In this document: in pieces, positions 1 to 11,014 of the stretch
Numbering within the stretch: position 1 is the first letter of the stretch
How the letters are laid out: each line of letters begins with the position of its first letter
NCBI RefSeq assembly: GCF_027579695.1
Contig: NC_083577.1
Span: forward strand, 55,810,283 to 55,874,282
Length of the DNA: 64,000 nucleotides
From: Neoarius graeffei
Lineage: Eukaryota; Chordata; Actinopteri; Siluriformes; Ariidae
Direction: 5' to 3'
Notes under the pieces: model-generated
Database searches by the model: none
Told to the model about the DNA's origin: nothing
Seen by the model: only the letters and a program-made list of their open reading frames with translations
Made by a program: the position numbers and the translations under genes

Positions 1-176
1 GCTCTATTAATGTTTCATGCCAAATCGCTGTATTTCCTTGTTTATATGTGCTGCAAATTGTAGTTTCTCTCCAAAACGCTAGAGGCGCTACACCTGTTTT
101 TTTGGCTGAGTGCGACATTTCCTCTCGACCAATCAGAGTTCGGTCAGCGTTCTACACTCTCCCTCATGGCGGCGCC
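1..176. other. Flank left of the LINE
   Basis: Unique-looking sequence with a CpG-containing stretch (gcgacatttcctctcgaccaatcagag, with a CCAAT motif). It continues across the LINE into 8280 onward. No confident gene was found. Confidence 0.4.
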
Positions 177-193
177 CTGAAGCGAGGAGTTTT
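177..193. repeat. Target-site duplication of the LINE (left copy)
   Basis: CTGAAGCGAGGAGTTTT, identical to 8263-8279. The two copies bracket the LINE and define its boundaries. The joined empty site would read from the CpG-containing segment at 1-176 into 8280 onward. Confidence 0.9.
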
Positions 194-464
194 TTTTTTT
201 TTTAATTGTCAAATATCATTGCATACATTTTGTATAAAAATATATATAACAGTCTGCCAGGGGTTATGGCATGGAAATAATAGTAGAAAAACAAATAAAC
301 AGAAACAGGAAAATAAATAAAATTACATGAATGCGTTGTACAGCACAAAAAGGGAATAAGACTTCACAGCTTTCTTATTAAGAGAACAAGAGATGGACGC
401 TATATAATGATTTACATAAATGGAGAATTCAATAAAGGTTGGCTTTACATTTTGAAATTTTGAC

Positions 465-1487
465 TTATGTATATATATGTTTGGCTAAAATGATAATGAA
501 GTAAAACTCAGAAGTGGCATTCCTGTCTTGAGTAACAAAACCAAAGAGTACATTTTCCCATTTCAAAGCAAAATCAGGGTAGACAGAATCTATAATATAT
601 CTTGATAGTTTAGACCAAAATGTCTTTGTATGAGAGCATGACCAAAATAAAGTGTTCAAGTGTTTCTCTGTGATCCCTACAAAAGGTGCAGTTTACATCA
701 ATATCTTTAAGTTTCTGTAAATAGTGGTTGGTTGGGTAAAACCTATGTATCAACTTAAAATAAATCTCTCTGACCTTATTAGTCAAGCAGAATTTATGTG
801 GTAGCAGCCACACTTTATCCCAACAAATGTCCCCTACATAACTAGACCAGAATGATAAAGAAGGTGGCGCAGTGGTGATTTCTTGTTGGAAAAGTTGACG
901 GATTGTTTTGTTTGAATTCTTATGATTTGAAAAGCAACTTCTTCCAACATTAGTCTCAGCAACATCACGCACGACAGGGTCATATAACTGACCCTTAAAG
1001 CCTCTAAATAAAGAAATTATGCCCGCAGGGATGGCATCAAAAACAACAGAAAAGTCCTTCAGGGTGACAGGGATACCATATTTAAGAAGAAACTCAGAAT
1101 AGGAATAAAGATGACCATCTTGATTGAAGAGTTGATTAACTAAAATGATATTGTTATCAAACCAATGCTTTAAAAAGAGTGATCTAGGCTATTTTTAAAT
1201 AAAATATGCTTATTGTTCCAAATATAAAATCTTTGTGGGCTAAAGTTGTGTTTATATATCAGTGACCAGGCCAACAGGATTTGTTTATGGTAAGAAGCAA
1301 GTTTTACAGGAATTTTATCAATATTGTAATTGCACATTAGAACAAAGTTCAGACCCCCCAAAGAAGAAAAAATGTAATTGGGAATAAAGTTCCACAGTGA
1401 TGTTGGATGCCTTAGAAAACGCTTAACCCAGTTTATTTTAAACGTGTAATTCAATGTGGAAAAATCTAGAAAGTTAAGGCCACCCTT
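465..1487 (-). pseudogene. LINE ORF2, C-terminal part
   Basis: The coding sense of ORF2 resumes left of the Harbinger-like insertion: FKINWVKRFLRHPTSLWNF at about 1440, then VWLLPHKFCLTNKVREIYFK, HRFYPTNHYLQKL, and the knuckle CTFCRDHRETLEHF at about 700, followed by CSHTKTFWSKL. These blocks are typical of the region after RT in L1/Tx1 ORF2. Several frame changes are present. The 3' UTR, rich in A+T, runs from 465 to 194. Confidence 0.8.
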
Positions 1488-1941
1488 AGGCTACGTTCAC
1501 ACTGCAGGCTGAAGTGACTCAAATCCGATCTTTTCGCCCATATGTGACCTGTATCCAATCTTTTATTGACAATATGAACGACACAGATCCGATTTTTTCA
1601 AATCCGACCCAGGCCGTTTGGATATGTGGTCCTAATTCCGATTCCTATCCGCTCTTTTCATATGCGACTTCAGTCTGAACCACCAGGGCCCTGTACTACG
1701 AAGCGGGTTTTCTGGCTTACCAGGGTAACTTCGAGAGTAACTTGATCACGTGCAGCGTAACTTCCCGATTAACCCATACTACAAAAGTTGGCTATGTTGA
1801 AACCGAGGTATGCTGCCATGGCAACTTACGCTGCATCTCAAACCTGCTCGTCTCAGGTTATGTTCTTGGTTAACCCGAGGTTTCCGATTAACCACACCCT
1901 TTTTAAACACCACCTCTCCACCGACATTTCCTCTAGAGACA

Positions 1942-2031
1942 ATGCCAGCGTACCTGGATGACCCGTGCGATATTGGAGCGCAGATTAGAGATGGGATTTA
2001 TGGCTCTGTGATGGGATCCGCATCTTTGTGA
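1942..2031 (+). pseudogene. N-terminus of a Harbinger transposase
   Basis: ATG at 1942 encodes MPAYLDDPCDIGAQIRDG and reaches TGA at 2029-2031. The first 15 residues look like the start of a teleost Harbinger transposase; then the sequence changes to unrelated, hAT-like DNA. Position and orientation within the element support the call, since the transposase reads from the left end. Confidence 0.5.
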
Positions 2032-3118
2032 TCCGTTCTTTGAAAAGAGCCGTTCAAAAGACTGGCTCATTTGGCTCTTTTTTAAATATTTATTCAGTTT
2101 TAAGAAGACAGCGTCTAAAGAAGCCAGATCCCTCTGCTTAGACAGTGACATCAATATTTCTGGACATACCTTTTATATAAAGCAACCTAGACTTACATTA
2201 TTGTAACCCCTAAACGCTCATAAATAACCATTAAAAAACAATGAGGGCTTCAATGAATGTCCATGCAGAACGGCTTTTCTGTAAAAAAAAAAAAAAAAAA
2301 GAACCCACTCAAGAACGCAAGAATATTTTATAGAAAAACACTTGCTTTACAAAAACATTTAAGTCTGAGATATAAAATAGATACAAAAATATAACACAAG
2401 AACTAGTTATCACACAAGAACATTTTAATAGAAAAAAAACAAACTTTCTATATTAAAAATATTGAAATTGTAATAAAAATAGATACAACTATAAACAGCC
2501 AGATAAATAGATAAAGTTATAACAAGAACACAAGATTATTTTAATAGGAAAAAACAAACTATTAATGCAAAAAATATATTATTAGAAAAATAGATACAAC
2601 TAGACAAACAGATAAATAAATAAAATACACAAAAATAGAACAAACAAAATGACGATAGAATAAATTAAATGAACGTCCGTGCAAAGTAGTTTTCCCACAA
2701 TATTATCATTAATATCACACAACAACATTATAAACTATATACAAAACAATTTGAACTATTAGGCAAACAGATAAAACTTGAATAAATAAAAGGCAAATGA
2801 ATGCTTGCCTGCACGCGCGCACACCCCATTATGAATGATGTTTTTATATTTCATTTTCACCTGTTGCCAGGTGCGTTTGGCACTGCTGTTGCCTCTGAAA
2901 TGTTCACAGGACATACACCAACTTAGTCAAAGGGACTGAACAGTCAGTCATCCTAATTCATGTGACTCTGTGCACATATCAGCTTAAGTAGGCTACTCCA
3001 TGAATTTACCATACCAAATTTTATTCAGGATTTTTCGGACATTAAACAAGCTATATATGACTGGGGCCACGTCGAAGGACCATTTTCTGTGACTTGTGAT
3101 TGATCATGAAGCTTTCTC

Positions 3119-3322
3119 TCATCCTATACTTCTGTTCTGGAACATGTAGAAGGGAGAATGTACTTGCGCATTTACCCGATCGGCAATTCGTTGCCAACAT
3201 GCTTGCCGCTCCTTATTGGCAGCCGCTGTGTTAGATTTTGCTCTTAATGTTGTTTTGAACTCCTCGTAGCTTTGCATTATGACAGCGCATTCTTCCTCCG
3301 TGAAGTACGGCGACCGTGCCAT
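3119..3322 (-). pseudogene. Myb/SANT-like DNA-binding protein of Harbinger, first exon
   Basis: 67 aa from ATG at 3322: RSPYFTEEECAVIMQSYEEF, then SNTAAANKERQACWQRIADRVNAQ. This is the NAIF1-like Myb/SANT domain encoded by the second gene of Harbinger transposons, which binds the termini and helps import the transposase. Only the start of the gene remains. Confidence 0.75.
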
Positions 3323-3650
3323 TGTGAACAGTGGGGATTTGCGCTGATAACCTCCCCTTTAACGTGAACGCGCATTAACCCTGATTAGGTTAAACCAGGT
3401 TCAACAAATCAACTTCATAACTGGCGTCGTAGTACCGTTTAACCCCAAACAAGATAACCAGGTTTTGTCAACCCCGGTTTAGCGGGGGAACCCTGGGTTA
3501 CTTCTGGGTAGGTTAACCTCCGTTCGTAGTACAGGGCCCAGGTCGCATTCATCCGACTTACACGTCATCAACAAGCCACAAACGTCACTATTCTGCGCTG
3601 AAGTAGGCGGCGGGTCTCTCAAAAAAAGTTACAACAACATGGCGCATAAT

Positions 3651-4028
3651 CACGGGCGCAGATAGAGGGGGGGAAGGGTGGGATTCGTCCCACCCAGATT
3701 TAAATTCACTTCGTTCGGTCCCCCCCACTTATAGGGAGGAAAAAACGTCTATGCTGTCTTTCTTTGCATAAGGCAAACCTCACGGAAAAATCAAAAGACT
3801 AATTATCATTCGGTTTATTGAGGTGCACGGCAGTGTATACATAGTTGCAACAACTCACATAAAACAAAACAAAGACTGATATTCGGTTGGTTGAGCTGCG
3901 CAGACTGCACAGGTTGCGAGCTCGAGCTTGGTTGCTATGGTAACCCACAACAAGTTTGACAGGCATATCGGGGTTGGTTTGCTGGCAGCTTTGTCCCCCC
4001 CAGTTCAAAAAACGTATCTGCGCCCCTG
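3651..4028. mobile_element. hAT-type nonautonomous element
   Basis: Ends CACGGGCGCAGAT and ATCTGCGCCCCTG form a 12/13 inverted repeat; flanks CGCATAAT (3643-3650) and CGCATGAC (4029-4036) are an 8-bp duplication with two changes. A C/G-rich half near each end is followed by AT-rich sequence. No transposase frame was found. Confidence 0.65.
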
Positions 4029-4399
4029 CGCATGACATCAATGCGAGGGACGCTTCGGGCTGTGAAGGTTCTGAATCTTCTCAATGGAAGGACGCAGAGG
4101 TTAGGAAGCTGATTTCCATTTGGGGGGATACAGCTATTCAAGCTAGATTGGATGGGTCAGACCGCAACCGGGTATGACCCGGTTTTACTTCCGTAAACAC
4201 TGGCCATGCTCACTGCGTGTGACGTCGTCGTATCCTGCAATGCGCATGCGGAACACTTTTAGGTCGCTTTTCGTTCATACTGAGGATCACATACAAGTCG
4301 CATATATTTGTTAATGTGAACGACCTCACAAAAAAATCGGATTTCACAAAAAAATCGGAATTGAGCATTAAGCCTTGCAGTGTGAACGTAGCGTTACAG

Positions 4400-6999
4400 T
4401 ATTCATTCATTATGACAGATTTTTTAACAAAGTGAGTACGGTTTTTCCAGACAAAGTCATATAAAATTTTGTCTATATCTTTACATGTTTGTGTATCTAC
4501 GCTCAAGGAGAGAGCAGCATACGTTAACCTGGAGATCCCCTCTGCTTTGGAAAGTAAAATTCTGCCACTTAAAGACAGATCACGAAGAAGCCATTGATTT
4601 AATCTTTTTTTTTTGTTTTATCAATAATGGGAGAGAAATTAACTGAGCATCTATGAGAGTCTTGTTTGTCTATAGTGACACCCAAATAAACTACAGAGTT
4701 TTTAACAGGAATATTTGAAACAGAATCAACGTCGCAGTCCTTGATAGCTAGTAGTTCACACTTTTTTAGATTTAAGTGAAGACCAGATGCCCTAGAAAAC
4801 ACATCCATAAGGCTGATGGCTAAAGGGACTTGAGAACTGTTCTTTAGAAACAAAGTTGTATCATCAGCTAATTGACTGATGAAAATAGTTTTATCAGCTA
4901 TGGTGATACCTTGTAGGTTGCTTGATTTAATATAAGTGCACAAAAGTTGGGCAGCAAGCAAAAATAAGTACGGTGAAATAGGACATCCTTGACGGATGCC
5001 TCTCTGAACCTCAAATCTAGCTGAAGATCCATGTTTAAGCTTTATAGAACAGTTTGCTCTGTTGTAGAGTGTTTTTATAGCATTACAGAAGAAGTTACCA
5101 AAACCAAATTTTCTAAGTGCGTCATAGAGAAAGTTGTGCTCAACTGTATCAAAGGCCTTGCGGAAATCTAAGAAAAAAATAAAGCTATCATCATAAATTA
5201 AGTGAGAGTAGTCAATAAGATCTAAAACCAGTCTAATGTTGTCAGAGATATGCCTATTGTGCATAAACCCAGTTTGAGCCTCATCAATAACTGAAGAAAG
5301 TACAGCTTTAATTCTTTTGGCGAAAATGATAGTCAGCAACTTGTAGTCATTGTTCAGCAAACAAATAGGACGCCAGTTGTCAGTCAAGAGTATGCCTTTT
5401 TGAGGCTTTGGAATAAGTGTTATTAAACCTTGAGTCATGCTCCATGGCAATGTACTGACTGATAAGCTCTCATTAAAAACTTCTGACAAAAAAGGTGCTA
5501 ACTGTAGAGAGAATAATTTATAGAATTCAGACGTTAAGCCGTCTGTACCAGGAGATTTGTTATCCTTTAAAAGACTAATACAATTCTTAACCTCTGATAG
5601 AGATAAGGGAAGATCACACATGTTTTTTTCTGATTCATCAAGTTGGGGAATATCCTGTAACAAGTTAAAGAATGTTTGTGCGTCACTGTCAGAGTATTCT
5701 GTTTTGTATAGTGTCTTGTAAAAGGTGGAGCAAAATTTTGAAATAATATTGGGGTCATCAGTTACAACATCATTAATTTTAAGTTCAGATACAGAGTTCA
5801 TATTGGCTCTATACTTCTCCAGTTTAAAGAAATAGGCAGAGTTCTGTTCACCTTCCTCTAACCATCGCCTCCGTGATCTAATAAAGGCACCTTTAGCCCT
5901 CCTTTTATACACTCCATCTAAGTTCTCTTGCAAATTAACCAGCTCTACTTTCTGTTCATCTGTAAGGGTGTCTGGAGATATCTGGGAGAGCACAGCGATT
6001 TTGCTAATGATGTTCTGTTCTTCAGCAGCCCTAATCTTGGCAAGGTTACTACCAAACTTCCTAAGATACTTAGAAGATTCATATTTAAATAACTCCCAGT
6101 TTAAACCAAAAGAATTATCACGTTCAGCTTTGGTGAGGAAATGCTTGATTAGTTGCAGTATATGAGATTTTACTTCTTCATGCTCAAGAAGACAGTTGTT
6201 TAATTTCCAGTAGTTGGCTTTGATGTAGCGACTATTTGAAGGCCGTAAGTTTATAGAGATAGATATGGCTTTGTGATCACTGAGGGGACATGGACGAATA
6301 TTAAATGAGATGTCCTGCTCTTTTAAATTACTAGAGACTAACCAGAAGTCAATACGTGATAACCTTGTATGATCTTTGTTATTCCAGGTGTATATAGCAG
6401 TATTTGGAAATTTAGCTCTCCATATGTCCACCACGTTAAATCTTTCCATGAATGATTTTAGAAAAGCGTTTCTCGTGCTGCAGACATGAGGCCATCTATC
6501 TATTTGAGGATTTAGAACTACATTAAAATCCCCTCCCATTACTATATGAGAATTAGGGAATTTAGACAACCAGTGTTTAAGTCTGTCTTCTATGTCCAGA
6601 AATAGTTGAGTGTTCTCAAGTGTACCCATACACATTTATGATAATGAAAGTAACTTTATTGTGATTAATTACTTGACAAATGTAATGCCCATTTGGGTCT
6701 GTGTCTGTGTGCACAATATTGCCATTAAACCTATGCTTTAGGGTTAACACACCTGCAGATCTTTCGTTGCAATGAGAAAACCATAGATCATATCGCCACT
6801 GACTTCTCCAAAAGTTGACGTCCTTAGAAACTGAATGAGATTCCTGGTAGAAACATAAATCTGTATTTTGCTGCTTTGAAAACAAAAAAAGTGCTTTACG
6901 TTTAGTGATATTTCTTAAACCCCTGGCATTTAATGAAAGAATAGATAAAGAAATGCTTTGAGAACGAAGTAGCTGGATAAACTGTAATATCTGGCACAC
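4400..6999 (-). pseudogene. LINE ORF2, 5' part: AP endonuclease and reverse transcriptase (frameshifted)
   Basis: The endonuclease starts at about 6960 (LSILSLNARGLRN) and breaks by frameshift at about 6616-6635. It continues in the 678-aa frame 6635-4599 with GGDFNVVLN, SRIDFWLVS and SDHKAISI. The RT domain follows: NKSPGTDGLTSEFYK, NWRPICLLNNDYKL, FFLDFRKAFDTV, GIRQGCPISPYLF and QLADDTTLFLKN, so the catalytic aspartates are present. A second break lies in the homopolymer at 4594-4614, after which coding sense continues (DIDKILYDFVWKNR) to the transposon boundary at 4396. Confidence 0.88.
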
Positions 7000-7241
7000 T
7001 GAGCCAGCACTGCACTGTTAACATTACCATCAGGAAAAAAACACAGCCTAATATGAATTAGGCAGGCCAAATGGTCGAACATGTCTGTAAACCTAAAACT
7101 TATGCTTAAGGCAACCCACAGTTGAGAGAGCTTTCTTAGCTCTTAGTCTTTGAGGTAGGTCTACATGGTCTAGAGAAAACGTCTTGACCGAAAGGCGAAC
7201 AAGCAACTCGTAGTCCAGCCTCCTGCAGACTAGAGGACACA

Positions 7242-8114
7242 TCAGGTAAGATCGGGGAAAAGTTCATCTTCACCGATGAATGCACGTCCCCCTACGAAGT
7301 AGGCATTCTTTCCTTCATCACGCGCTTTCTTCACTGCAGGCCACAGGATCATTCTGGAATCCTTCACAGATTTCGGCAGATCTTCGGCGAATCGGAGCTT
7401 GTGGTCATGCATGAAGGGATGATTTTTTGCAGCCCTCCAAACAGCATCTCTGCATGAACGCAGGGCAAATCGGATGATGATGGCCCTCGGCCCCGTGTCC
7501 CCTGGCTTCTTTTTCCCAAGGCGATGTGCGATGTCGATGGCCTCATCAGCTTTGTCTTCCTTCTGGAGGATGGTTTGACATAGTTGCACCACATTTTTCT
7601 TCACGTTTTCGTTTTGGCTTTCAGGAACGCCATACAGCTTCAAGTTCCATCTTCTTGAGTATGACTCCATATCAGAGATACGTGCCTGGAGTTTAGCCAT
7701 TTTCGATTCTTCTTTTTTGAGTCGCGTGTCGACATTGTTTACTTTCTTCTGAGTATCTTTTATTTCACTGAATGCAAAGTCCATTGATTTCTTTAAGCCT
7801 TCTATTTTCATAGTGTTATCAATTTTCTTTGAATTTTCGCTCACCAACCTCTCGATGGCATCAGCGCGGTCGTTGAGGAGTTTGGACAAAGTTTGGATAA
7901 CCTTGTTGTCCTGTGTAGATTCCTCGTCCGTTCCGTACAGAGCTTTTTTGGCAACTGGAGATTTGGACGGTGTCACTGGTATGGATGGAAAGTCGTCAGC
8001 CATCACTGCTACTGTAGACACGAGGCTGTAGTCATGGCAGGATGCTATCAAAGCGTTAGCTTTATCTGGTGTGCCGTCTACGATGTTGTGTCTTTTCCTT
8101 TCACGATTAGGCAT
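7242..8114 (-). CDS. LINE ORF1 protein (L1/Tx1 type, coiled coil plus RRM-like region)
   Basis: An intact 290-aa ORF. Residues about 65-150 are rich in K, E and L with heptad character (a coiled coil, including MKIEGLKKSMDFAFSE and KKEESKMAKLQARI). The RRM-like start is RRWNLKLYGVPES, the signature of L1 ORF1p/Transposase_22. The C-terminal part has AHRLGKK, GPRAIIIRFALRSCRD and LRFAEDLPKSVKDSR. The family protein coats LINE RNA as a trimeric chaperone. It precedes ORF2 by about 240 bp and shows no internal stop. Confidence 0.85.
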   Translation of the reverse strand: MPNRERKRHNIVDGTPDKANALIASCHDYSLVSTVAVMADDFPSIPVTPSKSPVAKKALYGTDEESTQDNKVIQTLSKLLNDRADAIERLVSENSKKIDNTMKIEGLKKSMDFAFSEIKDTQKKVNNVDTRLKKEESKMAKLQARISDMESYSRRWNLKLYGVPESQNENVKKNVVQLCQTILQKEDKADEAIDIAHRLGKKKPGDTGPRAIIIRFALRSCRDAVWRAAKNHPFMHDHKLRFAEDLPKSVKDSRMILWPAVKKARDEGKNAYFVGGRAFIGEDELFPDLT

Positions 8115-8262
8115 TTGGTAGCAGCAGGTAGTTATATGATCTTTCGTTGTTAAATTGTTCTGGGTTCGTCTGTATTTATGTATTACCGTTTCTTTTCCGT
8201 TGTTTTTTAAAGTTTTGTGCAGGAGCTCAGCAAAGGACGTCTTACTCGGTCGCCATCTTGGA

Positions 8263-8279
8263 CTGAAGCGAGGAGTTTT
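8263..8279. repeat. Target-site duplication of the LINE (right copy)
   Basis: CTGAAGCGAGGAGTTTT, the exact partner of 177-193, directly before host sequence gtttgcttgtg. Confidence 0.9.
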
Positions 8280-8779
8280 GTTTGCTTGTGTAGCTTCTTG
8301 AGCACAAATAACTTTTGCAAATGGTGGTTGTGAATACTTTTGATGGTTCTAAAGAACCTGTGAGACCTACACCAGGTGGTAGAAGATGTTTAAACAAAGA
8401 TAACCATGAACGAGAGCAAACTAAGAAAATTCGCTATTCTGGTGGCGGGCTGATTCCCGCCGTTGGATGTAAACACACTGCTGCCAAAAACTTTTGCCAT
8501 GCAGATAAATTAACACCTGATATTTTATGTAGCGGGCAATGGTGCTGTTTTTACAGGTTCAACACTTTACTGAATAACTTGATTATTGAATGTATTTTTA
8601 TCAATGTTGATTATTGTTATTTAGTTAGTGGTTTTGTCATGCTATTTAAGGTGGCGGTGGCACTTTGAATGGATTGCATTTAAAAAATTGAACTAACTGG
8701 CCATTTGTTATTTAGTTAGTTGTTTTCTGTGGTGGTCAGTCTTAAAACGTAAGATTAAACATAAATGAATGTTATTTAA
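8280..8779 (+). other. Unassigned sequence with a possible short exon
   Basis: The ATG at 8321 opens a frame (to 8668) starting MVVVNTFDGSKEPVRPTPGG with four or more cysteines and a lysine/arginine-rich stretch. This looks coding for its first 60 residues and then becomes AT-rich. I do not recognise the family. It could be the first exon of a DNA-transposon protein, because a piggyBac-like end follows at 8776. The LINE sits 40 bp upstream. Confidence 0.3.
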
Positions 8780-9494
8780 CCTTCATCCTACCAAGTGGGG
8801 GTCCATCTGGACCCCGCACCTATATGTTTGTTTGCCATTTTAAAAATATGTGACATACTGCCTCACCGTTTTATGAATTTGTTGGAATTTATGTCTTAAT
8901 TAAAACACTAAAGCACCGGAAGATCAGCTTTTTGCATTGTGAAGGTATAATTAATTTGTTACTGGGGTCCAACCGGACCCCAGAGTAAAGTTTATCTGTC
9001 TTTCATTTTATAATTGAATAGCACACTGAAAGTTAACTTCTTTTATGTTCCATAATGAACCTACCAAGGCATTCCTTCTTGGGGTCCGTGTGGACCCCAC
9101 TGCTGCAATAAGCACAGGCTGCAAATCAAAAGCCCTAAATTATTTTACAATTATTTTTTTGTTTTAAATTCTGTAAGAAAAGACCTAAGTTGTAATCCAG
9201 AATGTTTTACAGCTGCATGAGCTGCAAAAATCATGTATATAATGCCAATTTTTTTTTGTGGCGCTATAATTTGCTCCATGTATGCTAGTTATTGCAATAT
9301 TATTGCAATGTTATTGCATTTATAATACATCATTGATATTCAGCCATAGTGGATTTTGTTCTTCAATAAAGTTATGTCTGTTTGCTGCATTGAATTGGTT
9401 CTTACTGCATTGATTTCAAGGTATTCCCCTCCTGGGGTCCATACGGACCCCGCCTGGTAGTTTGTGTATGTAAAATTGGCTGGTAGGATGAAGG
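8780..9494. mobile_element. piggyBac-like nonautonomous element with internal palindromes
   Basis: Ends CCTTCATCCTACCA and TGGTAGGATGAAGG are inverted repeats, each bordered by TTAA (8776-8779 and 9495-9498), the piggyBac target duplication. A third copy of the end (ggtaggatgagggttaa) lies at 9675-9692. Palindromes of the form GGGGTCC-N4-GGACCCC occur at about 8799, 8965, 9080 and 9434, with a wider-spaced one at 9617. No transposase frame is visible. Confidence 0.7.
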
Positions 9495-9498
9495 TTAA

Positions 9499-9692
9499 GT
9501 GTGTTATTTATGCCTTGGGCCCTTTAGTGTATTGCTGTTATTAATACAAGATGTTCTGAACAAAACTTATCTGGTGATTTGGTCTTTATAAGCTTTAATT
9601 TTAAAGAAAAGTATTGGGGTCCCCAATACAATACAAACGGACCCCACATGGTAAGATTAAGGTGTAAAATAGCATGGTAGGATGAGGGTTAA
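9499..9692. repeat. Extra piggyBac-like end with TTAA
   Basis: 9617-9705 resembles 9434-9510: a GGGGTCC...GGACCCC pair, then ggtaggatgagggttaagtgt. It is either a local duplication of the right end or the true terminus of a larger copy, the TTAA at 9689-9692 serving as the alternative boundary. Confidence 0.5.
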
Positions 9693-10025
9693 GTGTTTAT
9701 ATAAATTATTTGATTTTATTATAAATTGTATGATGAAAGTTCCTGATATTATATATCTACAGCATGTTCTCTCGTTTTAAAAACAGAAAGACAGAAAAAA
9801 TGAATGGATTTATAGCGTTTTGAAAAAAAATATAATAAACTTTGGATTTATAATCGATAACATTGTTGTTAGATTTGTCAATTATTGTTGAAAATGTTCA
9901 GACTGAACCAACTATCTATTATAACAGGATAAATTAAATATTTGCAAAATGTATGGGTCTGGGTAAATGTCATTTTTCTGAAAACAATCGAAATGGATTT
10001 ATAGCATTTTGGAAAAGAGCTCTAC

Positions 10026-10085
10026 ATATAATCTTTACCACTGTAGAAATGTTTATTAATATTTCTACAGTGGTAAAGATTATAT
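10026..10085. repeat. Perfect 25-bp inverted repeat with 10-bp loop
   Basis: 10026-10050 is the exact reverse complement of 10061-10085 (ATATAATCTTTACC...GTAGAAAT). It is the core of a foldback or MITE-like sequence. An RNA copy would form a stable hairpin; there is no evidence that it is expressed. Confidence 0.85.
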
Positions 10086-10159
10086 ATTAAGACGCGTTTT
10101 TGCGCCCTAAGGTCAGGCATTTCAAAATAAAAGTCGCATCCAATACTGTACGATTTATG

Positions 10160-10241
10160 ATTCTCTCATCTCATTATCTCTAGCCGCTTTATCCTGTTCT
10201 ACAGGGTCGCAGGCTATTATTATTATTATTATTATTATTAA
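10160..10241 (-). repeat. V-SINE tail fragment followed by (ATT)n
   Basis: tcatctcattatctctagccgctttatcctg through gggtcgcagg is the 3' part of the V-SINE family in reverse orientation. It is joined directly to an (ATT)8-like microsatellite at 10217-10241. The rest of the SINE is missing. Confidence 0.75.
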
Positions 10242-10299
10242 TGTCTGTGATTAATGAAACATAAGGACAAATGTAAATCAAGCACATTTAAACACGGGA

Positions 10300-10890
10300 A
10301 ACATCTGGCTTACTTGTGAAAATAGTGTGTGATATATAAAAAGAGAGAGGGGGATATTACATGGTTGCAGGAAAATATGAAGTTTATCTTTGAGCGGTGA
10401 ATGGATATATCACAAATGAGTGAAAATATTTTAACATGAGAAGATTAACTTCATATCTTTGCGCCACCGTGTAATGTTCTTTATATTATATGGACACATC
10501 CACAAAAAAACCCCACCCTCAAGTTAATTGAAAGAATTTTAATTTTGAACCAGTTCACCATTTTGACAGCACGCATCAAATCAGTGGGAAAAGACTGGGA
10601 GTGGTGTCATCGGAGTGAAATATCGGGAATTATTATACATACAGGAGACTTTTTCGATGGAATAAAAACATTTATTCTATTCCCTTCTAGTGGGTTTCAT
10701 TCATTTGGTTTGATAGCATGCAATATTGTTAGCATGTCGCCTATCTTACTTGTATTACGTCACTACGCAATGGAGCATGAGCATTGAATATGGTTTACGA
10801 TATTGCATGGTTGTCAAGATAACGTGACCTCACACGTCGGAGCTGATGTAAATATCCAATGAGAGAGTTTTCTGCTGCGCATGCACAGAA
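10300..10890. other. Dispersed AT-rich repeat, unassigned
   Basis: The phrase aacatgagaagattaacttcatatctttgcgcca at about 10434 recurs in variant form at about 12808, so both regions belong to one repeat family. No coding sense was seen. Confidence 0.35.
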
Positions 10891-11014
10891 TCATTTCTTT
10901 GTTCGCTGGCAGCGTCCGCAGTAAACTGTCACAATGATTTGAAAATGCCACAAGATATGCATTACACATAAAACTTTCGCACTAGCAAGCGACTGTGACA
11001 ATTTGTAAACAAAA

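Larger units (their letters stand above)
1688..3537. mobile_element. Harbinger-type transposon, internally deleted, nested
   Basis: Terminal inverted repeats GCCCTGTACTACGAA and TTCGTAGTACAGGGC with flanking CCAGG on both sides; because of symmetry the duplication can be read as CAG or CCAGG. It keeps the beginnings of both Harbinger genes pointing inward: a transposase start at 1942 (+) and a Myb/SANT-like gene start at 3322 (minus). The AT-rich middle (2150-3000) shows no coding sense, so the transposase body has been lost or replaced. Confidence 0.78.
1489..4393. mobile_element. Nonautonomous Harbinger-like DNA transposon inserted in the LINE
   Basis: Terminal inverted repeats GGCTACGTTCACACTGCA (left) and its complement ending GAACGTAGCG (right) are flanked by TTA at 1486-1488 and 4394-4396. 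LINE ORF2 coding sense is cut exactly at these points. A 3-bp TWA duplication is characteristic of PIF/Harbinger. The element carries no complete transposase of its own. A second Harbinger (1688-3537) and a hAT (3651-4028) lie inside it. Confidence 0.75.
194..8262 (-). mobile_element. Full-length L1/Tx1-clade LINE, interrupted by nested DNA transposons
   Basis: The 5' end is at 8262 (cgccatcttgga) and the 3' end is near 194, after a poly-T run that is the poly-A tail on the minus strand. ORF1 and ORF2 are both recognisable. The element is flanked by a 17-bp duplication, CTGAAGCGAGGAGTTTT, at 177-193 and 8263-8279. A 2.9-kb Harbinger-like insertion at 1489-4393 splits ORF2; without it the LINE is about 5.2 kb. 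Frameshifts in ORF2 show it is dead, but the unusually complete structure and perfect target duplication suggest a fairly recent insertion. Confidence 0.9.
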
